Source of the DNA: Acidobacteriota bacterium
GTDB taxonomy: Bacteria > Acidobacteriota > Terriglobia > Terriglobales > Acidobacteriaceae
Reading direction: 5' to 3'
DNA length: 64,000 bases
Assembly (NCBI GenBank): GCA_018268915.1
Contig: JAFDVQ010000013.1
Span: 1-64,000, forward strand
Part shown: positions 24,545 through 32,368 of the stretch, in pieces
Layout: each line of letters opens with the position of its first letter
How positions within the stretch are numbered: the stretch's first letter is position 1
The notes under the pieces: model-generated
Seen by the model: the letters and a program-made list of their open reading frames with translations, nothing else
Databases searched by the model: none
What the model was told of the DNA's origin: nothing
Translations under genes and position numbers: made by a program

Positions 24545-25065
24545 ATCCTTTTGCGCAGATTGGTGATGTGCGCGGTGTGGTGGCGGGAGTGCCACGAATA
24601 CAACGCAAGGACATTGGTGATTTCCTGCCGTCCAAGCTCGGGATGGTTGTAGCCACGATGAAAGTCCGCCTCGGGCAGCGACTCCAGCAGCGCCACCCAC
24701 CGCTCATGTAAAGCCGAGATCATCGCAATCGAACCGTCGATCGGCAAGGTGCTGTCGGCCAGCCGGGCCCAGGCAGCTTCGTCGTAGGTCTTTATAGTCG
24801 GCCAATCCTCGGTCAAAGCGAGCTTCGTTCGTACGTAGGCGTTGGCGTGACTGTCCGCAATGTGATGGATGAGCTGACGCACCGTCCACCCTCCATCGCG
24901 GTATGGGGTGTCGAGTTGGCCGGTGCTAAGTCCGCTCACAGCAGTCTGGATACTGCCCGGCAGCAGCCGCAACACTGAGATTTGGTCGGCGCGCATTGAG
25001 GTCTCTGGAGAGACGGGGGGCGCGAAGCGGCCAATGGGGTAGCGTAGATCGTCCTGCTCTGGCAT
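24535..25065 (-). CDS. DinB/YfiT-like metal-dependent hydrolase or thiol transferase
   Basis: 176 aa. A four-helix DinB fold is suggested by GGWTVRQLIHHIADSHANAYVR (about 58-80), ALTEDWPTIKTYDEAAWA and the C-terminal LALYSWHSRHHTAHITNLR. The three metal-binding histidines are in HHIADSH and HSRHHTAH. The N-terminus DLRYPIGRFAPP matches YfiT/BstA-type proteins, which include bacillithiol transferases. The thiol cofactor in this organism is unknown. It is the upstream gene of a two-gene unit with the nuclease-like protein. Confidence 0.82.
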   Translation of the reverse strand: MPEQDDLRYPIGRFAPPVSPETSMRADQISVLRLLPGSIQTAVSGLSTGQLDTPYRDGGWTVRQLIHHIADSHANAYVRTKLALTEDWPTIKTYDEAAWARLADSTLPIDGSIAMISALHERWVALLESLPEADFHRGYNHPELGRQEITNVLALYSWHSRHHTAHITNLRKRMCW

Positions 25066-25084
25066 CTGTTGCCTGCGCGGCTAT

Positions 25085-25267
25085 TTAGTGTCCGGTATTG
25101 TGCTTGGGCAGCTTATTTTTTGGCGCCTGCTTAAAGTGCTCGTTCTTCGGGTGATAGGCCTTGGGATGATCGACAACCCGTGGATCTTTATGAGGCTTTT
25201 TATGCCGAGCGAATGCCGGGGCGGCACACACCGCAAGCATCAACACGGCAACGGCGATTCTCTTCAT
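25085..25267 (-). CDS. tiny secreted Lys/His-rich peptide (60 aa)
   Basis: A signal peptide (KRIAVAVLMLAVCAAPAFA, cleavage after AFA) is followed by about 40 residues made mostly of Lys, His, Pro and Asn (RHKKPHKDPR, KAYHPKNEHFKQAPKNKLPK). No fold is expected. A paralogue-like gene lies 170 bases upstream on the same strand. Just before the ATG is GCTACAGTCCAGCC, nearly the same as before the second gene. A TACAGT -10 there would make the message leaderless. Possible roles are metal binding or envelope charge modulation, both inferred. Confidence 0.55.
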   Translation of the reverse strand: MKRIAVAVLMLAVCAAPAFARHKKPHKDPRVVDHPKAYHPKNEHFKQAPKNKLPKHNTGH

Positions 25268-25441
25268 GGCTGGACTGTAGCACGATAACCGAACCGAGGA
25301 TAGTATCCGAGGTCACCCGGGCATCCAGGAGGAAACGGTTGAGTTTTGGAGGACTGACTGGCCCACACGCAGATGAGCCAGTCCGTCGAGGGAGAGTAGG
25401 GAGCCCCACAACAACCCAATTTGAATCCGATCGGGACGGAC

Positions 25442-25552
25442 CTAGGCTTTGCGGTGATGGTGATGACGATGGTGGCGATGATGCTTTGAGGAGGCAAAGG
25501 CCGGAGCAGCAACAACCAAGACCAGAAGCGCAGCAGCAAGTAGCTTTTTCAT
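25442..25552 (-). CDS. tiny secreted histidine-rich peptide (36 aa)
   Basis: I start at the ATG at 25552 because a perfect signal peptide follows (KKLLAAALLVLVVAAPAFA). The longer frame to 25627 has no signal. The mature part is about 15 residues, SSKHHRHHRHHHHRKA, almost all His, Arg and Lys. It parallels the 60 aa peptide downstream in signal peptide, cleavage site and start-proximal DNA (GCTACATTCAGGCC before ATG). Histidine density suggests Ni/Zn/Cu binding or an antimicrobial-like cationic peptide. No homologous family comes to mind. Confidence 0.5.
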   Translation of the reverse strand: MKKLLAAALLVLVVAAPAFASSKHHRHHRHHHHRKA

Positions 25553-25671
25553 GGCCTGAATGTAGCATGATGCGAATTGTGGAAACGGGCTCGCTGCCAT
25601 CCAGAACCAAGTGAGGAAACCATCCATGCGAGCCGCGCGTGATCACTGGGAAGCGTAAACTGGGGACAGTG

Positions 25672-27126
25672 ATGAACCTACCCGAGACCTCTCCGCAGCA
25701 GAGCCACAGACGTTACTTTTTCGAAAAGTTTGGAATCACGGAGCGCCTGCTTGAGCGCTGTCTTGGCGAGGCCCTGTCGGCGGGCGGCGACTACGCGGAC
25801 CTCTACTTCGAATCCGTAACATCAACTTCGCTGGGAGTTGATGAGCAGATCGTCAAGTCCGCAAGCACAGGCACCAGCTCGGGGTGCGGCATCCGCGTTC
25901 TCTCTGGCGAGCGAACCGGATACGCTTACACCGACAACCTGAATTCCGACAGGCTTCTGCACGCGGCAAAGACTGCTGCCCTGATTGCATCCGGTCCGGC
26001 GAAGCAGCCGATCCAGGGATTCACCGAAACCAGATCCGGTGACCTGTACCCGGTCCCGATGGGCGGGTTCGATCTCGACCTCGCTGCCCGTCTGGAGTTG
26101 ATTCTCCGTGCAGACAAGGCGGCGCGGGCCTTCGACAACCGCATCGTGCAGGTCCGGGCCGGCTACAGCGAAGAGCTTCGGCGGATTCTGGTTGCCGGAT
26201 CAGATGGCTCCATCGCCAGCGACACTCAACCGCTCTGCCGGCTGAATGTCTTCGTTATCGCCAAGGACGGCCAGCTGACCACAAAAGGCTCGGCGGGAGG
26301 CGGAGGCAGAGCTGGACTCGAGCAGTTCAGCGGAACGAAGAGCCCCGAACACCTGGCTCAGGAGGCCGCACGCGGGGCCATTCTTCAACTCGGAGCGGTC
26401 CCAGCGCCTGCGGGTGAAATGCAGGTGGTTCTCGGCCCCGGATGGCCTGGGATCCTGCTGCACGAAGCCGTCGGCCATGGGCTCGAGGCCGACTTCAACC
26501 GAAAAGGCACCTCCGCGTTTTCGGGTTTGGTCGGACGGCCGGTCGCAAGCCCCAAGGTCACGGTCGTGGACAACGGCACGATGCAGGGCCGCCGCGGATC
26601 TCTGAATGTGGACGACGAAGGCTCGCCGACGCAGGAAACCGTGCTCATTGAGAACGGCGTGCTGAAGGGGTACCTGACCGACAAGCTTTCCTCGCGCCTG
26701 ATGGGCACAGCGAATACGGGCTCTGGCCGGCGCGAGAGCTACCACTGCATTCCCATGCCGCGCATGACGAACACCTATATGCTGGCAGGCGAGGACGATC
26801 CGGAAGACATCCTGCGTTCGGTAAAGCACGGCCTCTATGCGGTGAACTTCGGCGGCGGCTCGGTGGACATCACCAACGGCAAGTTTGTCTTCTCTGCTTC
26901 GGAAGCCTATCTGATTGAAGACGGCAAGATCACCGCACCGGTGAAAGACGCGACGCTAATCGGCAACGGCCCGGAAGCGTTGAAGTATGTCTCCATGGTC
27001 GGAAACGACCTGAAGCTTGATGAGGGCATCGGCACCTGCGGTAAAGATGGCCAGAGCGTGCCGGTAGGCGTCGGTATGCCGACGATCAAGCTGGATCGCA
27101 TGACGGTCGGTGGTACTGGCCGCTGA
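25672..27126 (+). CDS. tldD: metalloprotease TldD
   Basis: 484 aa from the ATG at 25672, preceded by GGGGACAGTG. TldD/PmbA family: the zinc motif HEAVGHGLEADF (about residue 263) carries the two His. GGDYADLYFES lies near the N-terminus, and the C-terminus has GKDGQSVPVGVGMPTIKLDRMTVGG. TldD and TldE form a heterodimeric peptidase that degrades unfolded peptides and matures some RiPPs. The partner tldE lies 1 kb downstream on the same strand, separated by a leftward Sel1 gene. Confidence 0.92.
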   Translation: MNLPETSPQQSHRRYFFEKFGITERLLERCLGEALSAGGDYADLYFESVTSTSLGVDEQIVKSASTGTSSGCGIRVLSGERTGYAYTDNLNSDRLLHAAKTAALIASGPAKQPIQGFTETRSGDLYPVPMGGFDLDLAARLELILRADKAARAFDNRIVQVRAGYSEELRRILVAGSDGSIASDTQPLCRLNVFVIAKDGQLTTKGSAGGGGRAGLEQFSGTKSPEHLAQEAARGAILQLGAVPAPAGEMQVVLGPGWPGILLHEAVGHGLEADFNRKGTSAFSGLVGRPVASPKVTVVDNGTMQGRRGSLNVDDEGSPTQETVLIENGVLKGYLTDKLSSRLMGTANTGSGRRESYHCIPMPRMTNTYMLAGEDDPEDILRSVKHGLYAVNFGGGSVDITNGKFVFSASEAYLIEDGKITAPVKDATLIGNGPEALKYVSMVGNDLKLDEGIGTCGKDGQSVPVGVGMPTIKLDRMTVGGTGR

Positions 27127-27127
27127 T

Positions 27128-27146
27128 ATCAGATCTCATTTCTGAT
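27128..27146. terminator. hairpin between convergent tldD and sel1 genes
   Basis: ATCAGA at 27128-27133 and TCTGAT at 27141-27146 form a 6-bp stem with a 7-base loop, starting just after the tldD stop and spanning the end of the leftward gene. The T content is modest. It may serve both directions. Confidence 0.3.
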
Positions 27147-28023
27147 GGCCGCCAAGTCCTTTATCTACACGCTGCCGGGCTGCGTCGAGTTGAGCTGCGC
27201 TGAGATGCTGCGCCACCAGATCTCTCGCATGCTCGGCTTCCTCGGCGTGTGAGCCGCTCCATGTCTTCGCAGCGATCCCGAGCCAGAAGTATGCCTCCGG
27301 TAAATTCAGCGCAACACCCTGGCCATTGGCGTACATCGTGCCAAGGTTGAACTGAGCGCGCGGCAATCCCTGCTCGGCAGCCTTGCCGTACCATGACGCC
27401 GCCCGCGCGAAATCTTTCTCAACGCCAGTACCGTTGTCGTAGAGCAGGCCCAGATTGAATTGCGCCGCGGCATTTCCCTTGTCGGCTGCACGACGGTACA
27501 AATCGGCGGCCTGGGTGTAGTCCTTACCCACGCCATCGCCTCTCTCGAACATCGTTCCGAGGTTGTATTGCGCCTCAGGTAAACCCTGCAAAGCAGCTTT
27601 GCGGAAAAGGGCAGCTGCCCCTGCAGAGTCCTGCTGGACGCCATTGCCACTGTCGTAGAGAAGTCCCAGATGCAGTTGGGCCGACGCCAGGTTCTGATCT
27701 GCAGCCCGGCGATACCACAGAGCAGCTTTTACGCAGTCCTGCTGCACGCCGTTACCGGATTCGTACAAGCTTCCAAGATGATCTTGGGCCTGCGCGAGCC
27801 CATGATCTGCCGCCTTGCGCAGCCACGCGGCGGCCTGCACGTAATCTCGCGGGACGACAGTGCCAGCCGCGTAAATCTCGCCGATCGCAAGCTGAGACTG
27901 CGGGTCGCCGGCGCTTGCTTTGGCGAGTATGGAGGAATCGATCTTTTTCTTCTGGGCCGGCGCGGTGCTTGAAATAAGTCCAAGCACAGCGACGACGATC
28001 CAGGTCAAGTACAAGCGCGTCAT
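27136..28023 (-). CDS. secreted Sel1-repeat protein
   Basis: 295 aa. A signal peptide (TWIVVAVLGLISSTAPAQ) is followed by about six Sel1-like repeats of 36 residues, each with the A..WY/LYRKAADQG....Q..LG..Y..G.GV pattern (residues 40-260; for example AQDHLGSLYESGNGVQQD and AQFNLGLLYDNGTGVEKD). Sel1 solenoids mediate protein-protein contacts. The protein is probably periplasmic. It is inserted between tldD and tldE in the opposite orientation. No partner can be named. Confidence 0.85.
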   Translation of the reverse strand: MTRLYLTWIVVAVLGLISSTAPAQKKKIDSSILAKASAGDPQSQLAIGEIYAAGTVVPRDYVQAAAWLRKAADHGLAQAQDHLGSLYESGNGVQQDCVKAALWYRRAADQNLASAQLHLGLLYDSGNGVQQDSAGAAALFRKAALQGLPEAQYNLGTMFERGDGVGKDYTQAADLYRRAADKGNAAAQFNLGLLYDNGTGVEKDFARAASWYGKAAEQGLPRAQFNLGTMYANGQGVALNLPEAYFWLGIAAKTWSGSHAEEAEHARDLVAQHLSAAQLDAARQRVDKGLGGHQK

Positions 28024-28149
28024 GATGCTTTCTCAGCGGAACTACCAAAATATCAGAGCCGTTGATAACCAGATGTGATCTAGTCCTCCGGTCACAATGG
28101 CAAACCAAGCGGGATGCACCACAGTCCTGCAGTTTGTTAAGGTTGACCC

Positions 28150-29547
28150 ATGTCCGATGCGGTAATACTCCAGGCTGGTCCGGCCCTCGATCTTCCCTCC
28201 CTCGCCGTAGACGTCGTGAACCTGGCCGTGCAGGCGGGCGCAAGTGACGCTGAGGTGGTTGTACGCGAGGGAGACGAGTTCAGCGTGAACGTGCGCATGG
28301 GGCAGGTGGAGACGCTCAAGGAGTCTGGATCTCGGGCGCTTGGCCTCAGAGTGTATGCAGGGAAGCGCACGGCGTCGGCGTCCACCAGTGACTTGACCGC
28401 AGATGGGATCCGCCAGGTAGTGGAAGGCGCGATGGCGCTTGCTAAAGTCACCGAAGAAGACCCGTTCGTCGGCTTGCCCGAGCGAGACGAGTTCGGATCG
28501 ATCAAGGACGACCTGCACCTCTACTACGAGGATGTCTATTCCCTTCCCGGACCGGAGCGCATCGATCTTGCACGGCGGACCGAAGCAGCCGCACTTGCAG
28601 CCGACAAGCGCATTTCCAACTCCGACGGTGGAAGCTTCGACGCCGCAACCGGGATGAAGGTGCTGGCAAATTCACGAGGATTCGTGGGGAGTTATCGGTC
28701 CAGCTATGCGGGAGTTTCGGCCGCTCCGCTCGCCGCAGACGAGAACGGGCACATGCAGCGCGATGGATGGTGGTCGAGCGCGCGGCGCATGGCCAATCTG
28801 GAGTCACCGGAGTCTGTCGGCGCAGAGGCTGCACGCCGGACAATCCGGCGGCTGGGTGCGAGGCGCGTTTCCACGCAGCGGGTGCCTATTGTTTTTTCTC
28901 CGGAAGCTGCCCGTTCGCTGATCGGATCTGTTTTTGATGCAGCCTCGGGAGATGCGATCTGGCGTCATGCGTCATTTCTGGCTGGCAAGCTCGGTGAGCA
29001 GATTGGCGCTCCAACCCTGAACATCATCGACGACAACACGATGCTTCTTCCTACAGGGGTGGGCGGTTTCGGCACCTCGCCTTTTGACGGAGAAGGGCTT
29101 CCATCTCGCCGAACCGTTCTGTTGGAAAACGGCGTACTGCGCAACTATATGCTGAATACCTACGCGGCACGCAAACTCGGCATGAAGTCGACTCATAATG
29201 CTTCACGGGGGCTTGCCGGAGCACCGGGGATCGGCCCCGGCAATCTCTACCTCGAGGCGGGCGCGCAGACCCCGGAGCAGATCATCGGCGAAGTGAAAGC
29301 CGGCCTGTACGTGACCAGCCTCATGGGTTTCGGGACCAATATCGTCACCGGCGATTACTCACGGGGAGCCGCCGGGCTCTGGATCGAGAACGGTGAATTC
29401 ACGCATGCAGTCGAAGAGATCACCATCGCCGGCAACCTGGGCGAGATGCTCAAGAACATCGTGGCTATCGGGAATGATCTGGTCTTCCGTGGCTCTGTCG
29501 CTTCGCCGACAATTCGTATCGATGGAATGACCATTGCGGGTGCGTGA
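28150..29547 (+). CDS. pmbA: TldE/PmbA metalloprotease partner
   Basis: 465 aa, PmbA/TldE branch. It lacks the HExxxH zinc motif, as expected for the non-catalytic subunit, and carries ASDAEVVVREGDEFSVNVRMGQVETLKE near residues 30-55. Conserved segments follow: SNSDGGSFDAATGMKVLANSRGF near 155, GVGGFGTSPFDGEGLPSRRTVLLENGVL near 300 and GIGPGNLYLEAG near 360. It pairs with TldD. It heads a rightward series of closely spaced genes to 33892. Confidence 0.9.
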   Translation: MSDAVILQAGPALDLPSLAVDVVNLAVQAGASDAEVVVREGDEFSVNVRMGQVETLKESGSRALGLRVYAGKRTASASTSDLTADGIRQVVEGAMALAKVTEEDPFVGLPERDEFGSIKDDLHLYYEDVYSLPGPERIDLARRTEAAALAADKRISNSDGGSFDAATGMKVLANSRGFVGSYRSSYAGVSAAPLAADENGHMQRDGWWSSARRMANLESPESVGAEAARRTIRRLGARRVSTQRVPIVFSPEAARSLIGSVFDAASGDAIWRHASFLAGKLGEQIGAPTLNIIDDNTMLLPTGVGGFGTSPFDGEGLPSRRTVLLENGVLRNYMLNTYAARKLGMKSTHNASRGLAGAPGIGPGNLYLEAGAQTPEQIIGEVKAGLYVTSLMGFGTNIVTGDYSRGAAGLWIENGEFTHAVEEITIAGNLGEMLKNIVAIGNDLVFRGSVASPTIRIDGMTIAGA

Positions 29548-29555
29548 GGCGGTGC

Positions 29556-29744
29556 ATGAAGGAGCCTGAAACTGAGCCGACGGCATGCGAAGATTTCCAG
29601 CAGAGACTTACCGTACTCACCCAATCAGGAGAGGGCCTCTACCGAGATTCACACCTTCGAATTTGCCAAGGTTGCTCCGCCCTTGTGGTTGATCTCGAAA
29701 TGATCTCGGAATCGGCGCGGAATGTATTCGGATCGACGGAGTAG
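29556..29744 (+). CDS. mini zinc-finger/anti-sigma-like protein (62 aa)
   Basis: Starts at the ATG at 29556, nine bases after the tldE stop; a GTG at 29544 overlaps that stop. The sequence has CEDFQQRL near residue 10, then HLRICQGCSALVVDLEMI. The H-x3-C-x2-C pattern with the preceding Cys resembles the zinc-binding anti-sigma (ZAS) fold found at the start of anti-sigma factors, but no membrane segment or further domain follows. It may be a free-standing regulator. It sits three bases before the UvrC-like gene. Confidence 0.5.
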   Translation: MKEPETEPTACEDFQQRLTVLTQSGEGLYRDSHLRICQGCSALVVDLEMISESARNVFGSTE

Positions 29745-29746
29745 TC

Positions 29747-31009
29747 ATGGAACAGATCCCGTTCGATCCCGCTGACCCGAAGACCTCCATCACGCCATTG
29801 CCTCACTCTCCCGCTGTTTTCGCACTTTACGGCGCGGATGCAAAAGACGAACCGTACATTGGCCGCACCCCCAATCTGCGAGGCCGCCTTGAACGGCTTC
29901 TGCAACCCTCGCCGAAGCACCCCCGCAGGCTGCAACTTGCGGGTCGCGTTCGGCGCATTGCCTACCACCTGACCGGATCGGACTTCGAATCGCTTCTCAT
30001 GCAGTTCGGGATGCTGCATGAGGTCTACGGGCCGAAGGCTCTGGAGAGAATGCATCTCCGCGCACCGGCCTTCGTCCGCTTCTTCGGCAGCAATCCCTAC
30101 CCGCGCGTCACAGTGACGAACAAACCCAGCCAGCGTGAAGCTGACTGGGCATATGGCCCGTTCTCATCACGCGCCGCCGCGGAGCGATTCGCCGACGAGA
30201 TGCTGAAGCTCTTTCTGCTCCGCCGCTGCACCGACGATCTCAATCCCGATCCCAGTCATCCCGGCTGCGTCTACAGCGAGATGAAGATGTGTCTCGCCCC
30301 CTGCTACAAAGGCTGCACTAATGATCGCTATGCGGAGGAGTCCAGCGCCGTGCAGGACTTTCTGGCGTCCCGCGGCGAAAGCAAGCTGGTGGTTTTACGC
30401 GGCCAGCGCGATAAGGCCTCGGAGGATCTTGCATTCGAGGATGCGGCTGCTCTGCATGCTCAAGTACAGAAAGTCGAAGCCGTTCGCGCTCTGGCACCTG
30501 AACTCGTTCAGCCGATGAGCAAGCTTCGGGTGATCGTTCTGCAGTCATCAGCGAATCCCGACGAGGTTGCGATGTTCCTGTACGAGGGCGGCCTGTTAAG
30601 GGGGCCGGTTCCCTTCTCCACTATTGGCATGCGCATCCAGAACGAACAATCAGGATCAAGTTCGCTGTTTGCTCAGCCGATGGCGCTGGAGCCGGTGCCG
30701 GAAGAGCAGGGATCAGGGATCAGGGAACAGGGGGCAGAGACCTCCATTGTGCCAAAAGTTCCGCGCACGATGCTCGAAGCCCGTATGGAAGCTGCTCTCG
30801 AGCAGCTTTCGAGCCCGACAGTTCCACCCAACCCGACGGTCAGGCAAGGCCACCTGGCTCTTTTGAAACGCTGGTACTACCGTCCCGAAGTGAAGCGGGA
30901 AGGCGAAGCTGTCTTCTCCGATGATGAAGGCCACTGGCCGCTCCGCGCTCTTTTGCGCTGCGCCGGACGAATAGCTGGAAAGAAACTGGCCGCAGCAAAG
31001 CCGCAGTGA
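29747..31009 (+). CDS. UvrC/Cho-like GIY-YIG protein lacking the RNase H half
   Basis: 420 aa. Residues 18-75 form a GIY-YIG nuclease-like domain (AVFALYG, then PYIGRTPNLRGRLERLL). Tyr is replaced by Phe in the first motif, and the catalytic Arg is present. A UvrC-type Cys cluster follows (RRCTDDLNP, CVYSEMKMCLAPC), then a UVR-like helix pair (LRGQRDKASEDLAFEDAAALHAQV). The C-terminal UvrC endonuclease and HhH domains are absent, as in Cho, which makes the 3' incision. A low-complexity linker near residue 325 derives from a short DNA repeat. It is probably a DNA repair factor, with catalytic competence uncertain. Confidence 0.75.
   Translation: MEQIPFDPADPKTSITPLPHSPAVFALYGADAKDEPYIGRTPNLRGRLERLLQPSPKHPRRLQLAGRVRRIAYHLTGSDFESLLMQFGMLHEVYGPKALERMHLRAPAFVRFFGSNPYPRVTVTNKPSQREADWAYGPFSSRAAAERFADEMLKLFLLRRCTDDLNPDPSHPGCVYSEMKMCLAPCYKGCTNDRYAEESSAVQDFLASRGESKLVVLRGQRDKASEDLAFEDAAALHAQVQKVEAVRALAPELVQPMSKLRVIVLQSSANPDEVAMFLYEGGLLRGPVPFSTIGMRIQNEQSGSSSLFAQPMALEPVPEEQGSGIREQGAETSIVPKVPRTMLEARMEAALEQLSSPTVPPNPTVRQGHLALLKRWYYRPEVKREGEAVFSDDEGHWPLRALLRCAGRIAGKKLAAAKPQ
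30706..30738 (+). repeat. short tandem AGGGATC/ACAGGG repeat inside a CDS
   Basis: GAGCAGGGATCAGGGATCAGGGAACAGGGG-type repeats encode the EEQGSGIREQGAE linker of the UvrC-like protein. A related stretch (AACAGGGGACAAGGGAACTAG) occurs just after the bamD-like stop at 33893. Such GGGATCAGG units are dispersed non-coding repeats in some genomes; here one copy is translated in frame. Confidence 0.5.
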
Positions 31010-31027
31010 GAGAATGGCCGCGGGTTT

Positions 31028-31597
31028 ATGCAAGCCGCCGAAACCATCCGCCAGATGCTCGAGCCGGGCAGGCGTCTCGACGCAGGACGGGTCTGGGAAG
31101 TCATCGAGCTCATCGAAGGCCAGCCGAGCAGGCTCTCCAAGCTTATCGAGTGTCTCTTCGACGAAGATGCCGCTGTCGCCAGCCGGGCGGCCGATGCGCT
31201 CGAGCGCGTCACACGCGATAGCCCTCAGCTGGCTCAGCGCTGGAAAGAATCCCTGATCGGCCTGCTCGCTGAGACAACCGAGAAGAAGGTCCGCTGGAAC
31301 CTTGCGCTCACCATCCCGCGCCTCAAGCTGACCATCCCGGAGTGCCGGCGAGTCGCTGACGTCCTGAATACCTGGCTCGACGACCCAAGCTCGATCGTCA
31401 AGACCACGGCTCTTCACGGGATGGCCGACCTCACCCGCCAGAATCCCGACTCTCTTGCCAATGTTCTCGACCTGCTCCGGATCGCTGGCCGCTCCGGAAC
31501 TCCAGCGATGCGTGCCCGAAGCCGCATCCTGCTCAAGGCTATTGAGCGCGACAGTCAAAAGCAGGTGAAACGGAGCTCCCTGCACATGTTCGACTGA
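31028..31597 (+). CDS. HEAT-like helical repeat protein
   Basis: 189 aa, all-helical with HEAT/armadillo-like pairs: LSKLIECLFDEDAAVASRAADALERVTRDSP, LIGLLAETTEKKVRWNLALTIPRL, and VLNTWLDDPSSIVKTTALHGMADLTRQNP. The last two match HEAT units with the usual Asp/Arg. Soluble, no signal peptide. It lies 18 bases after the UvrC-like gene and before rpe, in the same direction. Probably a scaffold or DNA-binding helper; the function is unknown. Confidence 0.65.
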   Translation: MQAAETIRQMLEPGRRLDAGRVWEVIELIEGQPSRLSKLIECLFDEDAAVASRAADALERVTRDSPQLAQRWKESLIGLLAETTEKKVRWNLALTIPRLKLTIPECRRVADVLNTWLDDPSSIVKTTALHGMADLTRQNPDSLANVLDLLRIAGRSGTPAMRARSRILLKAIERDSQKQVKRSSLHMFD

Positions 31598-31645
31598 TAC
31601 ACTTCTCGGGACACATCCTGCTCGAGAGGATTGCATCAAAGTCGC

Positions 31646-32314
31646 ATGGTTCAGCTCCTTCCATCCATCCTGTCAGCGGATTTCGCAAGGCTGGCGGACG
31701 AGGTAGCCGCAGCCGAGCGCGGGGGCGGCACGGTCATCCATGTCGACGTCATGGACGGACATTTCGTCCCGAATATCACCATCGGGCCGCCGGTCGTCAA
31801 AAGCCTACGCAAGGCCACGAAGCTGCCGCTCGATTGCCACCTGATGATCGAGAATCCAGACGAGTACATCCCTGCCTTCGCGGAGGCAGGAGCTAACTGG
31901 GTGAGCGTTCACTACGAGGCCTGCCGCCATCTGCACCGTACGCTGCAGCTGATCGAGCATCACGGCATGAAGCCGGCGGTCGTTCTCAATCCGGCCACGC
32001 GCGTCGAGCTGATCCGCGACATTCTGCCCATGCTTCACCATGTGCTGATCATGAGCGTGAACCCGGGTTTTGGGGGGCAGGAGTTTATTCCTTTTTCGCT
32101 CGACAAGATCCGCAGATTGGCGCAGCTCAGGCAGGAAATGGGGCTGGCATTTAAAATTGAAGTCGACGGCGGGGTGGCTCACGACACGATCGCCCAGGTC
32201 GTCCAAGCAGGAGCGGAGCTGTTGGTCGCCGGCAATGCCGTTTTCGGCGCCGGACAGGCTGAACGTGATGCCCGTGAACTGCTGAATGCGGCTCGCAAAG
32301 CTGCTGGTGAGTAA
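31646..32314 (+). CDS. rpe: ribulose-phosphate 3-epimerase
   Basis: 222 aa from the ATG at 31646. A TTG at 31631 adds only five residues. It is a TIM barrel that interconverts ribulose-5-phosphate and xylulose-5-phosphate. Signatures are LLPSILSADFARLADEV at the start, IHVDVMDGHFVPNITIGPPVV near 30, LDCHLMIENP near 65, VLIMSVNPGFGGQEFIP near 130 and FKIEVDGGVAHDT near 170. The metal-binding His and Asp residues are all present. Confidence 0.93.
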   Translation: MVQLLPSILSADFARLADEVAAAERGGGTVIHVDVMDGHFVPNITIGPPVVKSLRKATKLPLDCHLMIENPDEYIPAFAEAGANWVSVHYEACRHLHRTLQLIEHHGMKPAVVLNPATRVELIRDILPMLHHVLIMSVNPGFGGQEFIPFSLDKIRRLAQLRQEMGLAFKIEVDGGVAHDTIAQVVQAGAELLVAGNAVFGAGQAERDARELLNAARKAAGE

Positions 32315-32368
32315 GCAATCAGAATCTGTAAACCGCGGCAGCACCCCCCTGTCGCAATTTGAGGTGGT

